Origin: Halomonas huangheensis
GTDB taxonomy: Bacteria > Pseudomonadota > Gammaproteobacteria > Pseudomonadales > Halomonadaceae
Direction of reading: 5' to 3'
Length of the DNA stretch: 64,000 nt
Assembly (NCBI RefSeq): GCF_001431725.1
Contig: NZ_CP013106.1
Location: forward strand, 992,001 to 1,056,000
The notes beneath the pieces are model-generated. The model was not told the origin of the DNA and ran no database searches. It saw nothing but the letters and a program-made list of their open reading frames with translations. Below are positions 16,903-27,339 of this stretch, one piece after another. Positions within the stretch are counted from its first letter, which is position 1. Every line of letters starts with the position of its first letter. The position numbers and the translations under genes are program-made.

Positions 16903-17621
16903 ACCGCATCGGTGGCCAGCTGTACGCCTTCCTCACGTAACAGTGGGGCGAGCTCAGGCCATACATTGTCGAGAATCCGGGGCTGGGCCTCGGCGGTGGG
17001 GTGGATACCGTCGTCCTGCATCAGTGTCGGTTCGAGAGCCACACCGTCGAGCAGGAAGGGTAATAGCGGCAGTTGATGTTCAGTGGCAAGGTTGCGGAAC
17101 ACTTCGGTGAACGCATCGCGGTAAGCGGGACCATAGTTGGGGGGAATGTCGATACCCAGGAGTAATACCTCGGCACCACTGGCCTGGCTCTGCTCGACCA
17201 TATTCGCCAGGTGGGCCTGCATCTGCTGAAGAGGAAGGCCGCGTAGGCCATCATTGCCGCCGAGCTCAAGGATCACGATATCCGGGCTGTGTTGCTCGAG
17301 TAGTCCGGGTAGGCGGCTGGCACCGCCGCTGGTGGTTTCGCCACTGATGCTGGCATTGACCACTCGGGCCTGGCCGTCGAGGCGTTGGTCGAGCAGTGTC
17401 ACCCAGCCGGACTGTTGGGGAATGCCGTAGGCGGCGCTGAGACTGTCACCCACCACCAGTATCGTGGGTGGCCGCGGTTGCGCCTGGGCTTGAGTCTGGG
17501 CTTGAGCACCACCGATTCCCAACCACAGGCCCAGACACACTGTCATCACCGCGAGCAGCCAGCGGCTGCGCCACCCCGGGTTGCGGTGCAACTGTACAAC
17601 TTCAGGGATACTGTTTGTCAT
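16881..17621 (-). CDS. tesA: GDSL esterase/lysophospholipase TesA
   Basis: A periplasmic SGNH hydrolase (thioesterase I / arylesterase), 246 residues. Residues about 1-42 contain a basic stretch, a hydrophobic core (LLAVMTVCLGLWLGIGG) and AQA, a Sec signal with a long n-region. Ser60 in VVGDSLSAAYG is the nucleophile; GGND and DGIHP supply Asn, Asp and His. AGGAG lies eight bases before the ATG at 17621. That start codon shares the palindrome CATG with the start of the divergent ybbA. The tesA-ybbA-ybbP arrangement is as in E. coli. Confidence 0.92.
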   Translation of the reverse strand: MTNSIPEVVQLHRNPGWRSRWLLAVMTVCLGLWLGIGGAQAQTQAQAQPRPPTILVVGDSLSAAYGIPQQSGWVTLLDQRLDGQARVVNASISGETTSGGASRLPGLLEQHSPDIVILELGGNDGLRGLPLQQMQAHLANMVEQSQASGAEVLLLGIDIPPNYGPAYRDAFTEVFRNLATEHQLPLLPFLLDGVALEPTLMQDDGIHPTAEAQPRILDNVWPELAPLLREEGVQLATDAVQAEASS

Positions 17622-18363
17622 GTCCAAGGCTCCTGTTTCATCTGCTGCTTCAACTTCGCACCCCATTCATCAGGTTGCTGTTCTCGAGGCTCGCGGCCTG
17701 GCAAAAAGCGTGACCAGTGGTTCTCGTGAACTGACTATTCTGCGTGAGCTTGAGCTCGCCGTACATGCCGGAGAAAGCGTGGCCATTCTCGGTCAGAGTG
17801 GTGCCGGCAAGTCGACCCTGTTGGGACTGCTGGCGGGACTCGATGATCCCACCGGCGGCGAACTGATGCTGTTTGGTGAATCCTTGACCGCACTCGACGA
17901 AGATGGCCGTGCTGCCCTGCGCAATGGTCGAGTCGGCTTTGTGTTCCAGAACTTTCAGTTGTTGCCGACGCTCACTGCTCTCGAGAATGTGCTGTTGCCC
18001 ACTGAGCTTTCGGTGCTGAATCATCGTGAGCGGCGTGCTCGCGAGTGGCTGGCAAGGGTTGGCCTGGAACAGCGTCATGATCATCTGCCACGCCAGCTTT
18101 CCGGTGGTGAGCAGCAGCGTGTCGCGCTGGCGCGGGCCTTTGTTACCTCTCCAGAGCTGGTGTTTGCCGACGAACCGACCGGCAACCTCGATCCGCATAC
18201 CGGAGAAAGGATCATTCAGACATTGTTCGAACTCAACCAGGAGCAGGGCACTACGCTGGTGCTGGTGACCCACGATCATGCCCTCGCCAGACGCTGTGAC
18301 CGCTGTCTGCAACTGGTGGGCGGACGTCTCGAGGCGATGGATATGGCTGAGGCCGTATCATGA
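17620..18363 (+). CDS. ybbA: ABC transporter ATP-binding protein YbbA
   Basis: A 247-residue LolD/MacB-type ATPase. Walker [11 protein letters not shown]-loop [18 protein letters not shown], signature [14 protein letters not shown] and Walker [13 protein letters not shown] are complete. It pairs with the permease YbbP encoded next with a 4-bp overlap. In E. coli the pair neighbours tesA and has been linked to release of hydrophobic compounds or lipids from the inner membrane; the substrate is unsettled. AGGGAT ten bases upstream supports the ATG at 17620. Confidence 0.92.
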   Translation: MSKAPVSSAASTSHPIHQVAVLEARGLAKSVTSGSRELTILRELELAVHAGESVAILGQSGAGKSTLLGLLAGLDDPTGGELMLFGESLTALDEDGRAALRNGRVGFVFQNFQLLPTLTALENVLLPTELSVLNHRERRAREWLARVGLEQRHDHLPRQLSGGEQQRVALARAFVTSPELVFADEPTGNLDPHTGERIIQTLFELNQEQGTTLVLVTHDHALARRCDRCLQLVGGRLEAMDMAEAVS

Positions 18364-20972
18364 GTGGCCGTCACTCCATGGGCGCAGGGGCGCTGTGTAG
18401 CATGGCGGCTCGCAGCCTCAGGCGAGATCTGCGCGCTGCGGATGTACGTGCATTACTGATCGCGCTGATACTGGCAGTGGCTGCCTCGACCATGATGGGG
18501 TTCTTCCTCGATCGCCTGGAGAGGGGGTTGGTACGCCAGGCGGGGCAGATGATGGGCGGGGACCTGGTGCTGGAACAGTCGGCGCCCTTCGACAAGGCGT
18601 TGCGTCAACAGCTTGTGGATGCGGGCCTGAATCTCAGTGACCAGGTCGACTTGGTCTCGATGGCCAGTCGCGAAGGAGCTTTCCAGCCAGTCAGTATCAA
18701 GGCGGTCGATGAGGTCTATCCCCATTACGGAAGCTCACGCATTGATCGTGGTCAGGGCGTCGAAGAAGTCGAGCATGGTCCGGTGCATGGCGAAGTGTGG
18801 CTATCGCCGCGACTAAGGCAGCTACTCGATATCGAGCTGGGCGATTCACTACAACTAGGCCAGGCGCAGCTGAAGGTCAGCGCCTGGCTGGTGCGTGAGG
18901 CGGATCAGTCGACCGGCTTCGGTAGCCTCAATCCACGCGTCATGATGCATGTCGACGACCTGGATGCCACTGGGCTCATCCAGCCCGGGTCGCGACTGGA
19001 ATACGAGATTCTGGCGGCGGGGTCAGCGCAGAGTGTTGAACAGCTCTCGTCACTACTCGAACGCTTGCGCCGCGACGGCGTGGAAGTGCGCGATGTGCGC
19101 AGCGACCGGCCACGGCTGGGGTCTGCACTCGAGCGCGCCGATACCTATCTGAGCCTTGCGGGGCTGGTGGCAGTGCTGCTGGCAGGGGTCGCTGTGGCGC
19201 TGGCGACACGACGCTATGTCGAGCGGCATCTCGATAGTGCAGCGCTGATGCGTTGCTTTGGCGCCTCTCAGACGACCTTGATCAGACTGTTTGGCCTGCA
19301 GTTGTTGGCACTATCTCTGGTCGCTTCGATGCTGGGTGCTGTGCTCGGGTTGCTGGGGCAGGCCGTGATGGTGGCACTAATGCAATCCTTGCTGCCTCTG
19401 GAGTTGCCGCCGCCGGGTTGGTTGCCGTTGTGGCTGGGGGTACTGACCGCTCTGGCGGTGTTGGGTGGTTTCGCAGGGCCGACGTTGCTGCGACTTCGTC
19501 GCGTCAGTGCACTCAAGGTGTTGCGGCGTGAGTTGGATCCGTTGCCGACCTCTGCATGGCTGATGACGGCAGTCGCTGCAGGGGCCTTTGGCGCCTTGAT
19601 GTGGCTGTATTCCGGCAGTCTCGGCCTCGCCGTTGGCCTGTTGCTCGGAGGTCTGGTGGCGCTGGTGGTGACGTGGTGGTTGGGGGGAATGGTGCTCGAT
19701 GCACTGTTGTGGCTGATATCGCGGCTCGGTAATGGCTCCCGCCAGGGGTGGCGGCATGCGCTGCGTCTGGGGGCAGGGCAGTTGGCACGCCGTCGTAGTG
19801 CAAGCCTTGGGCAATTATTGGCCTTCGCAGTGACTTTCTTTGCCATGGCCATGATCAGCCTGGTGCGCGGTGATCTGATCACCAGTTGGCAGGCCCAGCT
19901 GCCCGCCGATACTCCCAACCACTTCGCGATCAATATCCAGCCGGGGGAGCGTGATGCCTTTGAGAAGCAACTGTTGGAAATGACTGAGGCGCACAGCGAA
20001 CTGTATCCGATGGTGCGTGGGCGCATTGTTGCCATCAATGGGCAATCACCGCGCGAGGCTGTGCCCGCCGAAGCCCAGGGCGAGAATGCACTGCGCCGCG
20101 AGCTGAATCTGACCTGGAGCAGTGACTTGCCGCAAGGCAATCGACTGGCCGAGGGGCGCTGGTTCAGTGAGGGAGCGGATGGAGGTGAGCCAGGCGATGG
20201 CAACTGGTACGCAGAGGTCGACACCGGGCAACCGTCGGAGGCTCCTATCTCGCTGGAGAGCGGTCTCGCCGAGCGGCTGGGGTTGGAGATGGGGGACCGC
20301 CTGACCTTTTCGGTAGGAGCGGATTCGCTTGATGGTGTCGTGAGTAGCATTCGTGACCTGGACTGGGACAGTTTCCAGCCAAACTTCTATGTCATCTTCC
20401 CACCCGGCTTTCTCGACCGCTTTGCGCACAGTTACATCACGGCCTTCCATCTCGACTCAACTGGGACAGCGGCCGAGCAACCGAATGCGCTGGGTGAGCT
20501 GGTTGCATCTTTCCCGGCAGTCACGATTCTGGATGTCGACGCCTTGTTGAGCCAGGTCCGCGAGATGCTGACTCAGGTGACCAGAGCGGTGGAGCTGGTG
20601 CTGGTCTTCGTGCTGTTGGCGGGAATCAGCGTAGTCTATGCGGCATTGATCGCCAGCCATCCCGTGCGCGCCCATGAGAGCGGACTGCTGCGCGTGTTCG
20701 GCGCGGGATCGCGCATGATGGCACGCATGCAGTGGGCGGAGTTTGCGGTAATGGGGTTGGCTGCTGGTTTGCTGGCGGTACTGCTGGCCGAAATCGCCAC
20801 TGCGGCACTCTATCTGGCCTGGCTGGATCTGCCGCTCAGGCTGCATCCGTTGTTATGGGTGACATTGCCACCACTGGCAGCATTGCTGTTGGGGAGTGTC
20901 GGTCACTTGCTGTCACGCAATATCCGCCGTCAAGCACCAGCGGCTAGCCTTGGGCTATTGGGCGATACTTGA
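18360..20972 (+). CDS. ybbP: FtsX-like ABC permease YbbP
   Basis: An 870-residue permease. The pattern is one membrane helix near residues 30-50, a large periplasmic domain, a block of helices near 260-500 (LAGLVAVLLAGVAVALATRRY, then LRRVSALKVLRREL, the FtsX coupling region), a second periplasmic domain, and a C-terminal group of three helices (VELVLVFVLLAGISVVYAAL onward). This duplicated FtsX layout is that of YbbP, not of four-helix MacB. It is coupled to ybbA by ATGA. Confidence 0.9.
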   Translation: MSGRHSMGAGALCSMAARSLRRDLRAADVRALLIALILAVAASTMMGFFLDRLERGLVRQAGQMMGGDLVLEQSAPFDKALRQQLVDAGLNLSDQVDLVSMASREGAFQPVSIKAVDEVYPHYGSSRIDRGQGVEEVEHGPVHGEVWLSPRLRQLLDIELGDSLQLGQAQLKVSAWLVREADQSTGFGSLNPRVMMHVDDLDATGLIQPGSRLEYEILAAGSAQSVEQLSSLLERLRRDGVEVRDVRSDRPRLGSALERADTYLSLAGLVAVLLAGVAVALATRRYVERHLDSAALMRCFGASQTTLIRLFGLQLLALSLVASMLGAVLGLLGQAVMVALMQSLLPLELPPPGWLPLWLGVLTALAVLGGFAGPTLLRLRRVSALKVLRRELDPLPTSAWLMTAVAAGAFGALMWLYSGSLGLAVGLLLGGLVALVVTWWLGGMVLDALLWLISRLGNGSRQGWRHALRLGAGQLARRRSASLGQLLAFAVTFFAMAMISLVRGDLITSWQAQLPADTPNHFAINIQPGERDAFEKQLLEMTEAHSELYPMVRGRIVAINGQSPREAVPAEAQGENALRRELNLTWSSDLPQGNRLAEGRWFSEGADGGEPGDGNWYAEVDTGQPSEAPISLESGLAERLGLEMGDRLTFSVGADSLDGVVSSIRDLDWDSFQPNFYVIFPPGFLDRFAHSYITAFHLDSTGTAAEQPNALGELVASFPAVTILDVDALLSQVREMLTQVTRAVELVLVFVLLAGISVVYAALIASHPVRAHESGLLRVFGAGSRMMARMQWAEFAVMGLAAGLLAVLLAEIATAALYLAWLDLPLRLHPLLWVTLPPLAALLLGSVGHLLSRNIRRQAPAASLGLLGDT

Positions 20973-21060
20973 GCTTCCAGGCTCGCATCGATAGCTCGCT
21001 GCGAGTATGGCCTGATATCCGAGTCATGGTGAGTGGGATGGATATGCCTGGGGGGGTGAT

Positions 21061-22500
21061 ATGTCCAGTGATGGCGAGGAGGCGCTGCGCTTCCGGCTTC
21101 TTTCGGCCCAGCTCGAGCTGGCGCGCACTGAAAAACGTGCTGTAGTGGTGCTGGTGGCAGGGCATGCCGGTACCGGGAAAGGCCACCTGATCAATCGGCT
21201 CAACCACTGGCTGGAAAACCGACTGACCGAAGTTCAGGCCCTGGTGCCCTGCGAAGAGGACCGCCGACACCCCTATTGGTGGCGATACTGGACGCGGCTT
21301 CCGGCAAGAGGTCGCACCACTGTCTTCGTCCACGGCTGGGTAGGCGATGCGTTGCTCGGGGCGGCGACCAGGCGCCTGGGGCAGGGTGCCTTTGCTGACC
21401 GGTTGATAGAGATTGCGACGTTCGAAGCTGACTTGAAGGCAGCGGGCATCACGCTGGTCAAGTTGTGGCTCGATATTGATGTCGACGTTCAGGCTCAGCA
21501 TCTAGCGACACTCGAAGCAGACCCGCTGACACGTTGGCAGGTTACCGAGGACAAATGGTTCCGCCACAGTCAGCATGGTGTGATTCACCAGTTGGGCCGA
21601 CAGTTGCGTAAGGCTACCGAAACTGAGGATAGCCCCTGGCTATGTCTGGATGCGGCACCTGGCAACGATCTCTTGACGCCTGTAGCACGCCATATCATCA
21701 AGGCCATGGAGGGGGCTGCGGAAGGTCGATTCGTCCCGAGGCCGCCCGTCAGCCAGGAAGTGCTGAACCCTGCGTCGGCCATACCCCAATTGTCTGATCT
21801 GATTGAGCACGCTCCGGCGATCAGCAAGTCCGCATACCGAGATCGTCTGGCCAGTGCCCAGGCGAAGGTTGCCGAGCTGGCAAGGCGAGCCGTATGGCGA
21901 GGTATCCCCGTGGTCGTTGTATTTGAGGGCCATGATGCCGCGGGCAAGGGCGGCAGTATACATCGTCTCACCTCGGCTCTGGATGCCCGCACGTACCGGG
22001 TACACTCGATTGCCGCGCCTTCTGAGCGAGAGTTGCTGTTTCCCTGGCAGTGGCGCTTCTGGCAGCGTCTGCCGGCGGATGGCGCCGTGTCGATCATGGA
22101 TCGCTCGTGGTATGGGCGAGTGCTGGTTGAGCGCGTCGAGTCATTGATTGATGAACAGGAATGGCGCCTTGGCTACCGCCAGATTGTCGATTTCGAGACA
22201 CAGTTGCTGCGGCATGGCGTCGTTCTGGTCAAGCTGTTCCTTGCCATCGATAGTGACGAGCAACTCAAACGCTTCAAGGCACGTGCGGTCACGCCGCACA
22301 AACAGCACAAGTTGACGGAGGAAGACTGGCGCAATCGTGCGCGTTGGGAGGAGTATGAACAGGCAATCGATGAGATGTTTGCTGCCACTCATCGGAAGGC
22401 CCCCTGGACGCTGATTGATGCCAATGACAAGCGCCATGCACGTCTGGCCGTGCTGCATGAGGTCGCTGCAAGGCTTGAGGACCGATTGCAGGCAAACTAG
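21061..22500 (+). CDS. Two-domain PPK2 kinase (polyphosphate:AMP phosphotransferase type)
   Basis: A 479-residue protein built of two PPK2 domains. Domain 1 (about 10-230) has GHAGTGKG and CEEDRRHPYWWRYW; domain 2 (about 265-479) has the complete VFEGHDAAGKGGSIHRLT, APSERELLFPWQWRFWQRLP and IMDRSWYGRVLVERVE motifs. Two-domain PPK2s of this kind (PAP, as in Acinetobacter and Pseudomonas) use polyphosphate to turn AMP into ADP, with the second domain catalytic. A G-rich stretch (GGGGGGG) precedes the ATG. Confidence 0.88.
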   Translation: MSSDGEEALRFRLLSAQLELARTEKRAVVVLVAGHAGTGKGHLINRLNHWLENRLTEVQALVPCEEDRRHPYWWRYWTRLPARGRTTVFVHGWVGDALLGAATRRLGQGAFADRLIEIATFEADLKAAGITLVKLWLDIDVDVQAQHLATLEADPLTRWQVTEDKWFRHSQHGVIHQLGRQLRKATETEDSPWLCLDAAPGNDLLTPVARHIIKAMEGAAEGRFVPRPPVSQEVLNPASAIPQLSDLIEHAPAISKSAYRDRLASAQAKVAELARRAVWRGIPVVVVFEGHDAAGKGGSIHRLTSALDARTYRVHSIAAPSERELLFPWQWRFWQRLPADGAVSIMDRSWYGRVLVERVESLIDEQEWRLGYRQIVDFETQLLRHGVVLVKLFLAIDSDEQLKRFKARAVTPHKQHKLTEEDWRNRARWEEYEQAIDEMFAATHRKAPWTLIDANDKRHARLAVLHEVAARLEDRLQAN

Positions 22501-22661
22501 GGCACTGTTGCATATGCGCTGAATGGCACATTATCTTCAGCGGGTATCTGGCTGGTGTCGCCAGGGCATGACATTATAAATGAGTGTAGCGACGATGAAT
22601 CGATTGCCGTCGTCTATGCTGGTTGACTGTCAGCAATTCACCAGGGAGGTGATTGAATCTC

Positions 22662-24047
22662 ATGGCCAGATTGAAGTTTGTCGCAGCGGCGGCGCTGGGA
22701 GCAGTGTTGGTGCCTGGCTTGGCTCAGGCCGATGCCGAGCAGTTGGAACAGGATCTGCGCACGCTGGCAGGGGAAGGCGGCGAGATTGCCATTGGTGACG
22801 TTTCGGACTCGATGTTCGGTGGCTCTGTTACTGCCAAGGATATCTCCATCACTCAGGCGGATGGTGACGTCATTACCATCCGCAGCTACAAGGTCGATGG
22901 CGATTACGATGACCCCAGTGAGGTTGTTGCCGAGGGCATTCGCATTTCCGACTCGGATCTGGATATCGCGGCGAAGAGCCTGACGCTCGAGAAGCCGGGC
23001 AGTGCCGTACTTGATTTCTCCAATCTGTCCGCGACCTATAACGCCGAGAATCCGTTGCCGGGCTTGAGCGTGAAAGAGCTGGTGTTGGATCAGACAGAAC
23101 CCACCCTGCTGGACACTGAAGATTCCTCCGAGTTGCGCGGCGCGCATATCGAGGTCGCCAGTTTGACTGCCTCGGACATCAGCGGCGATGCCATCGGCGA
23201 GTTCAGCCTGTCTGAGCTTGTCGGCTCCGCCGAACAGTTTGCCGAGTTGGGTGCTGCGACTTTTTCACTGCCGACCCTGTCGTTCTCCGGGCTGGTAGGG
23301 ATGCAGGAGGACGCGCCGCAGTTTGATGATTTCTCACTGTCGGATCTCGATATCAGCTCCGACAAGCTGGTGCTTACGCTCGCAGGCATGACGCTGGACT
23401 CCAATATGGAGGATGGTGACTACAACTCCAGCCTCGAGACCCTGACAATCGATCTGGCGAAAATGATCGAGTTGGCTCCAGTGGATGAGCGCACCAATCT
23501 GCGTATGCTCAGTAACGTGCTGACAGCTGGCAGCGGCCAATTGACGCTGGATTCCGTGCTCAATGGTACCTGGCAGCAGGATGGTGATACTGGAGACCTC
23601 GGTACCAACTTCGAGCTGAATGCCACCGATGCCTTCAAGTTCAACTTCGATGCTGATCTGCCGGTTGCCATTCCCGAGGGAGTTGAAGCCAGCGAGTACT
23701 TCGCCAGCCTGGATGACTGGACAGAGCTTGATACGTTGGGCGGAGATGTAACCCTGAACCTTGAGGAACTCGGTGTGTTTGGCCGCATCGCTCCTGTCGT
23801 TGCTGCGGCTCAGCAGGTCACTGAACAGGAGTTCATCGATCAGATGCGTACTCAGGCCGAAGGCTTCGGCACGCTGATGGGACCAAAGCTCGGCGAGGTG
23901 TTGACTGGCCTGGTACAACTGATGGCGGGTGAAGCCAGCAACCTCGCAGTGACACTTGAGCTGCCGCCGAGCAGTGAAGCGGAGAAACTCTCACAGGACC
24001 CGTTGGGACTGCCGCAGGCCATGCAGATGCAGGTGGAAGTCCAGTAA
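22662..24047 (+). CDS. Exported protein of unknown function, paralog A
   Basis: A 461-residue acidic protein. Residues 1-25 are a Sec signal (basic MARLK, hydrophobic core, GLAQA cleavage). I do not recognise the mature part. It contains EQLEQDLRTLAGEGGEI near the start, YKVDGDYDDPSEVVAEGI, and a C-terminal MAGEASNLAVTLELPPSSE, with many short strands and few Cys, suggesting an elongated beta-rich periplasmic or surface protein. The next gene is clearly a diverged copy. GGGAGGTGA 11 bases upstream supports this ATG over the in-frame TTG at 22653. Confidence 0.75.
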   Translation: MARLKFVAAAALGAVLVPGLAQADAEQLEQDLRTLAGEGGEIAIGDVSDSMFGGSVTAKDISITQADGDVITIRSYKVDGDYDDPSEVVAEGIRISDSDLDIAAKSLTLEKPGSAVLDFSNLSATYNAENPLPGLSVKELVLDQTEPTLLDTEDSSELRGAHIEVASLTASDISGDAIGEFSLSELVGSAEQFAELGAATFSLPTLSFSGLVGMQEDAPQFDDFSLSDLDISSDKLVLTLAGMTLDSNMEDGDYNSSLETLTIDLAKMIELAPVDERTNLRMLSNVLTAGSGQLTLDSVLNGTWQQDGDTGDLGTNFELNATDAFKFNFDADLPVAIPEGVEASEYFASLDDWTELDTLGGDVTLNLEELGVFGRIAPVVAAAQQVTEQEFIDQMRTQAEGFGTLMGPKLGEVLTGLVQLMAGEASNLAVTLELPPSSEAEKLSQDPLGLPQAMQMQVEVQ

Positions 24048-24155
24048 CAGGTGGTTGTCAGTTCTTCCGACAATCACTCGATGCCACAAGTGACCCATGG
24101 CTGCCTCCTTTGCGAGTCAGTCATGGGTTTCGTGTTATTGGGCGCAGGAGGCCAT

Positions 24156-25628
24156 ATGCAAAGTGTTGTATCCAGTAGGGCTGCTTCACGTGGGAGAAGG
24201 GGACCGACAGTGGTCTCCAGTCTGGTGTTTGGCATGAGCCTGTTCTCGCCACTGGTGCTGGCTGATACGCAGCGTCTCGAGGAAGATCTGGCGCATTGGT
24301 CCGATGCTGGGCATGTGCGAGTTGGCGAAGTAAGGCAGGTGGCTGATGACCTCTCTCGAGCCAGCAATATTTCCATCGTCGAGAATAGCGATACTCGGCT
24401 GCAGGTCGAGCAGTATGACGTTGAAGGTGATTACGACGCCCCCGACCGAGTGGTGATGTCGGGGCTGGTGCTGACTGCTCCGGATGTGCGTATGGAAGTC
24501 GGGCGCCTGGTGATTGATGAACCCTCGAAGGCCGTGTGGGAGCTGGACCATCCAGAGCTTGAGCTCAGCGCAGCGAATATTGTTGCGCAGGATGTCACGT
24601 TGGCCACGCGTGTCTCGGGCGCGGATATGAGGGCATATTCCGGCGATCCTGCGCCGCCACAACGCATTACGATGGAGGTAGATGCTATCGAGGCGTTGGC
24701 ACTGGATGTGTCATCGGAACATGGCAGTCTCGGATCTCTGACGTTGAAAGGCCTCTCATCAACGATGAGTGGCCTGGATGGCTGGCGCCTGGCGTTGGAA
24801 TCCCTTGCGCTGTCCGATTTCTCCTGGGGCGCTCCGCGAGGTGCGTTGCTGGTCGGTGGCATGACGTTGGCCGAGTTGGCAGTGAACAAGGACGATGTTC
24901 AGGTTGCCGGCATCACTCGGCTGACCAGTACCAGCGAGATCACTGCCGAGCGTTTGACCTCACACAGCGTTCTCGATGAGGCATTCGTTGATTTCAATCA
25001 GTTGATCGGTCTGGTGCCGATCGAAGACCGCTCTGCTATTCGCATGGTCACCAACGTCATGACCGGTGATAGCGAACGCTTCACCATGAGCGGGGAGGGT
25101 GCCGGCGTTATCGAGGCGCGTGGAGCGAGCCTCCTGGCTCATTCCGACAGCCATCTTGATATCCCGGGTTCCTTCGGCTTGACGCTCGATTACGAATTTC
25201 CGCTGGCCTTGTCAAAAGGGCAGACGGCCGAAGAGCTGTTTACTCGATTCGCTGACTACAGCCTGGTGCTTGATCCGCTGGAAGAGCTGGGAGATTTCTG
25301 GCTGCCGGTGAAGCCGTTGGGGGGGCACCTGAGTGTTGTTTATCACAATCAGGGCATGATCGACCGTCTGATGAGTGTGGCGGCGGTGACCATGGGGCAA
25401 TCGCGCAGTGAACTGCTGGCCAGCATGAGTGCAGAGTTGGAGCAGGGAGAGCAGCGGAGGTCGCTCACCTCTCCACAGGTCGTCGGGAGTGTGTTGAAAC
25501 TCCTTGCAGGAGAAGCCAGCACATTGCGTCTGGACCTGGAATTGCCACCATCAGTAGCGATTCACAAGCTGGTCAATAATCCCGAAGGAGTCGTGGAACA
25601 TCTGGTCGTGACTGCCAGCACGGAGTAG
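24156..25628 (+). CDS. Exported protein of unknown function, paralog B
   Basis: A 490-residue protein, tandem copy of the preceding gene. Shared landmarks in the same order are [50 protein letters not shown] and [17 protein letters not shown]. Residues 1-36 form a signal peptide with a long basic n-region ([11 protein letters not shown]) and end LVLADTQ. AGGAGG six bases before the ATG at 24156 sets the start, although the frame is open from 24051. Identity to copy A looks low, so the duplication is old. No function is proposed. Confidence 0.72.
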   Translation: MQSVVSSRAASRGRRGPTVVSSLVFGMSLFSPLVLADTQRLEEDLAHWSDAGHVRVGEVRQVADDLSRASNISIVENSDTRLQVEQYDVEGDYDAPDRVVMSGLVLTAPDVRMEVGRLVIDEPSKAVWELDHPELELSAANIVAQDVTLATRVSGADMRAYSGDPAPPQRITMEVDAIEALALDVSSEHGSLGSLTLKGLSSTMSGLDGWRLALESLALSDFSWGAPRGALLVGGMTLAELAVNKDDVQVAGITRLTSTSEITAERLTSHSVLDEAFVDFNQLIGLVPIEDRSAIRMVTNVMTGDSERFTMSGEGAGVIEARGASLLAHSDSHLDIPGSFGLTLDYEFPLALSKGQTAEELFTRFADYSLVLDPLEELGDFWLPVKPLGGHLSVVYHNQGMIDRLMSVAAVTMGQSRSELLASMSAELEQGEQRRSLTSPQVVGSVLKLLAGEASTLRLDLELPPSVAIHKLVNNPEGVVEHLVVTASTE

Positions 25629-25794
25629 CGAAGGACCTGAATGCAGCAGCCGATGCTCTGCGTTCAGGATTTCTCAAGCCGGCATGAGAAATGATGCAGT
25701 TGTGCATGATGGTCTTTCATGTGAAAGCCTGCATGGCCTGCGCTATCATGGCGACTTCCAATTCTTCTTCCCCAGCTGTGAGGTTTGCCCGCCG

Positions 25795-27060
25795 ATGTTC
25801 AGCCGTGACATGACGATTGCCGGTTTTGATGATGCCCTGTTCGACGCCATGCAGAAGGAAGTGGGTCGTCAGGAAGCCCACATCGAGCTGATCGCTTCCG
25901 AGAACTACGCCAGCCCTCGCGTGATGGAAGCCCAGGGTAGCCAGCTGACCAACAAGTATGCAGAGGGTTATCCAGGAAAGCGTTACTACGGCGGCTGTGA
26001 ATACGTCGACGTGGTCGAGCAGCTGGCGATCGACTATGCGAAGGAGTTGTTTGGCGCCAGCTATGCCAATGTACAGCCGCATTCCGGTTCTCAGGCCAAT
26101 GGCGCTGTCTTCCAGGCGTTGGTCAAGCCCGGTGATACTGTGCTCGGCATGAGCCTGGACGCGGGGGGTCACCTGACGCACGGTGCGCGCCCCAACTTCT
26201 CGGGCAAGCACTACAACGCCGTGCAGTATGGCATCGATGACTCTGGTCGCATTGACTACGATGAAGTCGCGCGCCTGGCGCGTGAGCACAAGCCGAAGAT
26301 GATCATTGCCGGCTTCTCCGCCTACTCCCAGATCATCGATTGGGCGAAATTCCGTGAGATCGCCGACGAAGTCGGTGCTTACCTGCTGGTCGATATGGCG
26401 CATATCGCCGGTCTGGTCGCCGCGGGTCTGTATCCGACGCCGATGCCGCATGCTCATGTGGTGACCACCACTACCCACAAGACCCTGCGTGGTCCGCGTG
26501 GCGGCCTGATCCTGTCCGCTGAGAACGATGCCGATATCGAGAAGAAGCTGCAGTCTGCGGTCTTCCCCGGCATCCAGGGCGGCCCGCTCGAGCACGTTAT
26601 CGCCGCCAAGGCGATCTGCTTCAAGGAAGCCATGGCGCCCGAGTTCAAGACCTATCAGCAGCAGGTGATCAGCAACGCCCAGACCATGGCCGGTGTGTTC
26701 ATCGAGCGCGGCTATGACGTGGTCTCCGGCGGAACGGAAGACCACCTCTTCCTGCTGTCACTGATCAAGCAGGAGTTGACCGGTAAGGACGCGGATGCGG
26801 CCCTCGGACGTGCCCACATTACCGTCAACAAGAACGCGGTGCCGGGCGACCCGCAGAGCCCCTTTGTTACCTCCGGGTTGCGTATCGGTACTCCGGCAGT
26901 GACCACTCGTGGCTTCGGTACTGACGAGTGCCGTGATCTGGCTGGCTGGATCTGCGATATCCTCGACGTGATGGCTCGCGGAGAGGATTCGTCCTCCATC
27001 GAGTCCGAGGTCAAGGCCAAGGTGGAAGAAGTCTGTGCCCGCCTGCCGGTATATCGCTGA
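25795..27060 (+). CDS. glyA: Serine hydroxymethyltransferase
   Basis: GlyA converts serine and tetrahydrofolate to glycine and methylene-THF. The 421 residues align along their length with E. coli GlyA; Lys229 in [14 protein letters not shown] is the PLP lysine at the same number as in E. coli, which fixes the start at the ATG at 25795. [37 protein letters not shown] and [17 protein letters not shown] are family signatures. Codon use looks strongly biased toward common codons, as expected for an abundant enzyme. A double hairpin follows. Confidence 0.97.
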   Translation: MFSRDMTIAGFDDALFDAMQKEVGRQEAHIELIASENYASPRVMEAQGSQLTNKYAEGYPGKRYYGGCEYVDVVEQLAIDYAKELFGASYANVQPHSGSQANGAVFQALVKPGDTVLGMSLDAGGHLTHGARPNFSGKHYNAVQYGIDDSGRIDYDEVARLAREHKPKMIIAGFSAYSQIIDWAKFREIADEVGAYLLVDMAHIAGLVAAGLYPTPMPHAHVVTTTTHKTLRGPRGGLILSAENDADIEKKLQSAVFPGIQGGPLEHVIAAKAICFKEAMAPEFKTYQQQVISNAQTMAGVFIERGYDVVSGGTEDHLFLLSLIKQELTGKDADAALGRAHITVNKNAVPGDPQSPFVTSGLRIGTPAVTTRGFGTDECRDLAGWICDILDVMARGEDSSSIESEVKAKVEEVCARLPVYR

Positions 27061-27088
27061 GTTGACTGGCGTACCGATGCGTTTGTTT

Positions 27089-27185
27089 GCCAGCTGATGG
27101 CATAGCTGGCGTGAAGCCTTGAACGGTTGAATGCGATCAAACAATGCCCCATTCCGGTGCGCCGGAATGGGGCATTGTCGTTTCT
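27089..27185 (+). terminator. Tandem hairpins terminating glyA
   Basis: A first hairpin GCCAGCT/AGCTGGC (27089-27110, 8-base loop) is followed by a perfect 17-bp stem: ACAATGCCCCATTCCGG (27141-27157) with its complement (27162-27178), loop TGCG, tail CGTTTCT. The second is a strong intrinsic terminator candidate. The rest of the gap to 27339 shows no gene. Confidence 0.8.
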
Positions 27186-27339
27186 CCGCGGTGCAGAGTG
27201 TGATCCGGTCCCATCGATGCGGTGTTGACCCATTGATCATCAGGGCTTTTTTCCTCTCTGGCATGGACCCTGCCTTGTGCAGCCTGTGAAGCGAAAAGGA
27301 CGCGTATTCCGTGCGTTCGCCAACTGCACAGGGGGAGCC

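Noticed and set aside
19268..20350. 360-codon minus-strand open frame opposite ybbP
   Set aside because: Ser/Arg/Pro-rich translation without domains; antisense shadow of the permease gene.
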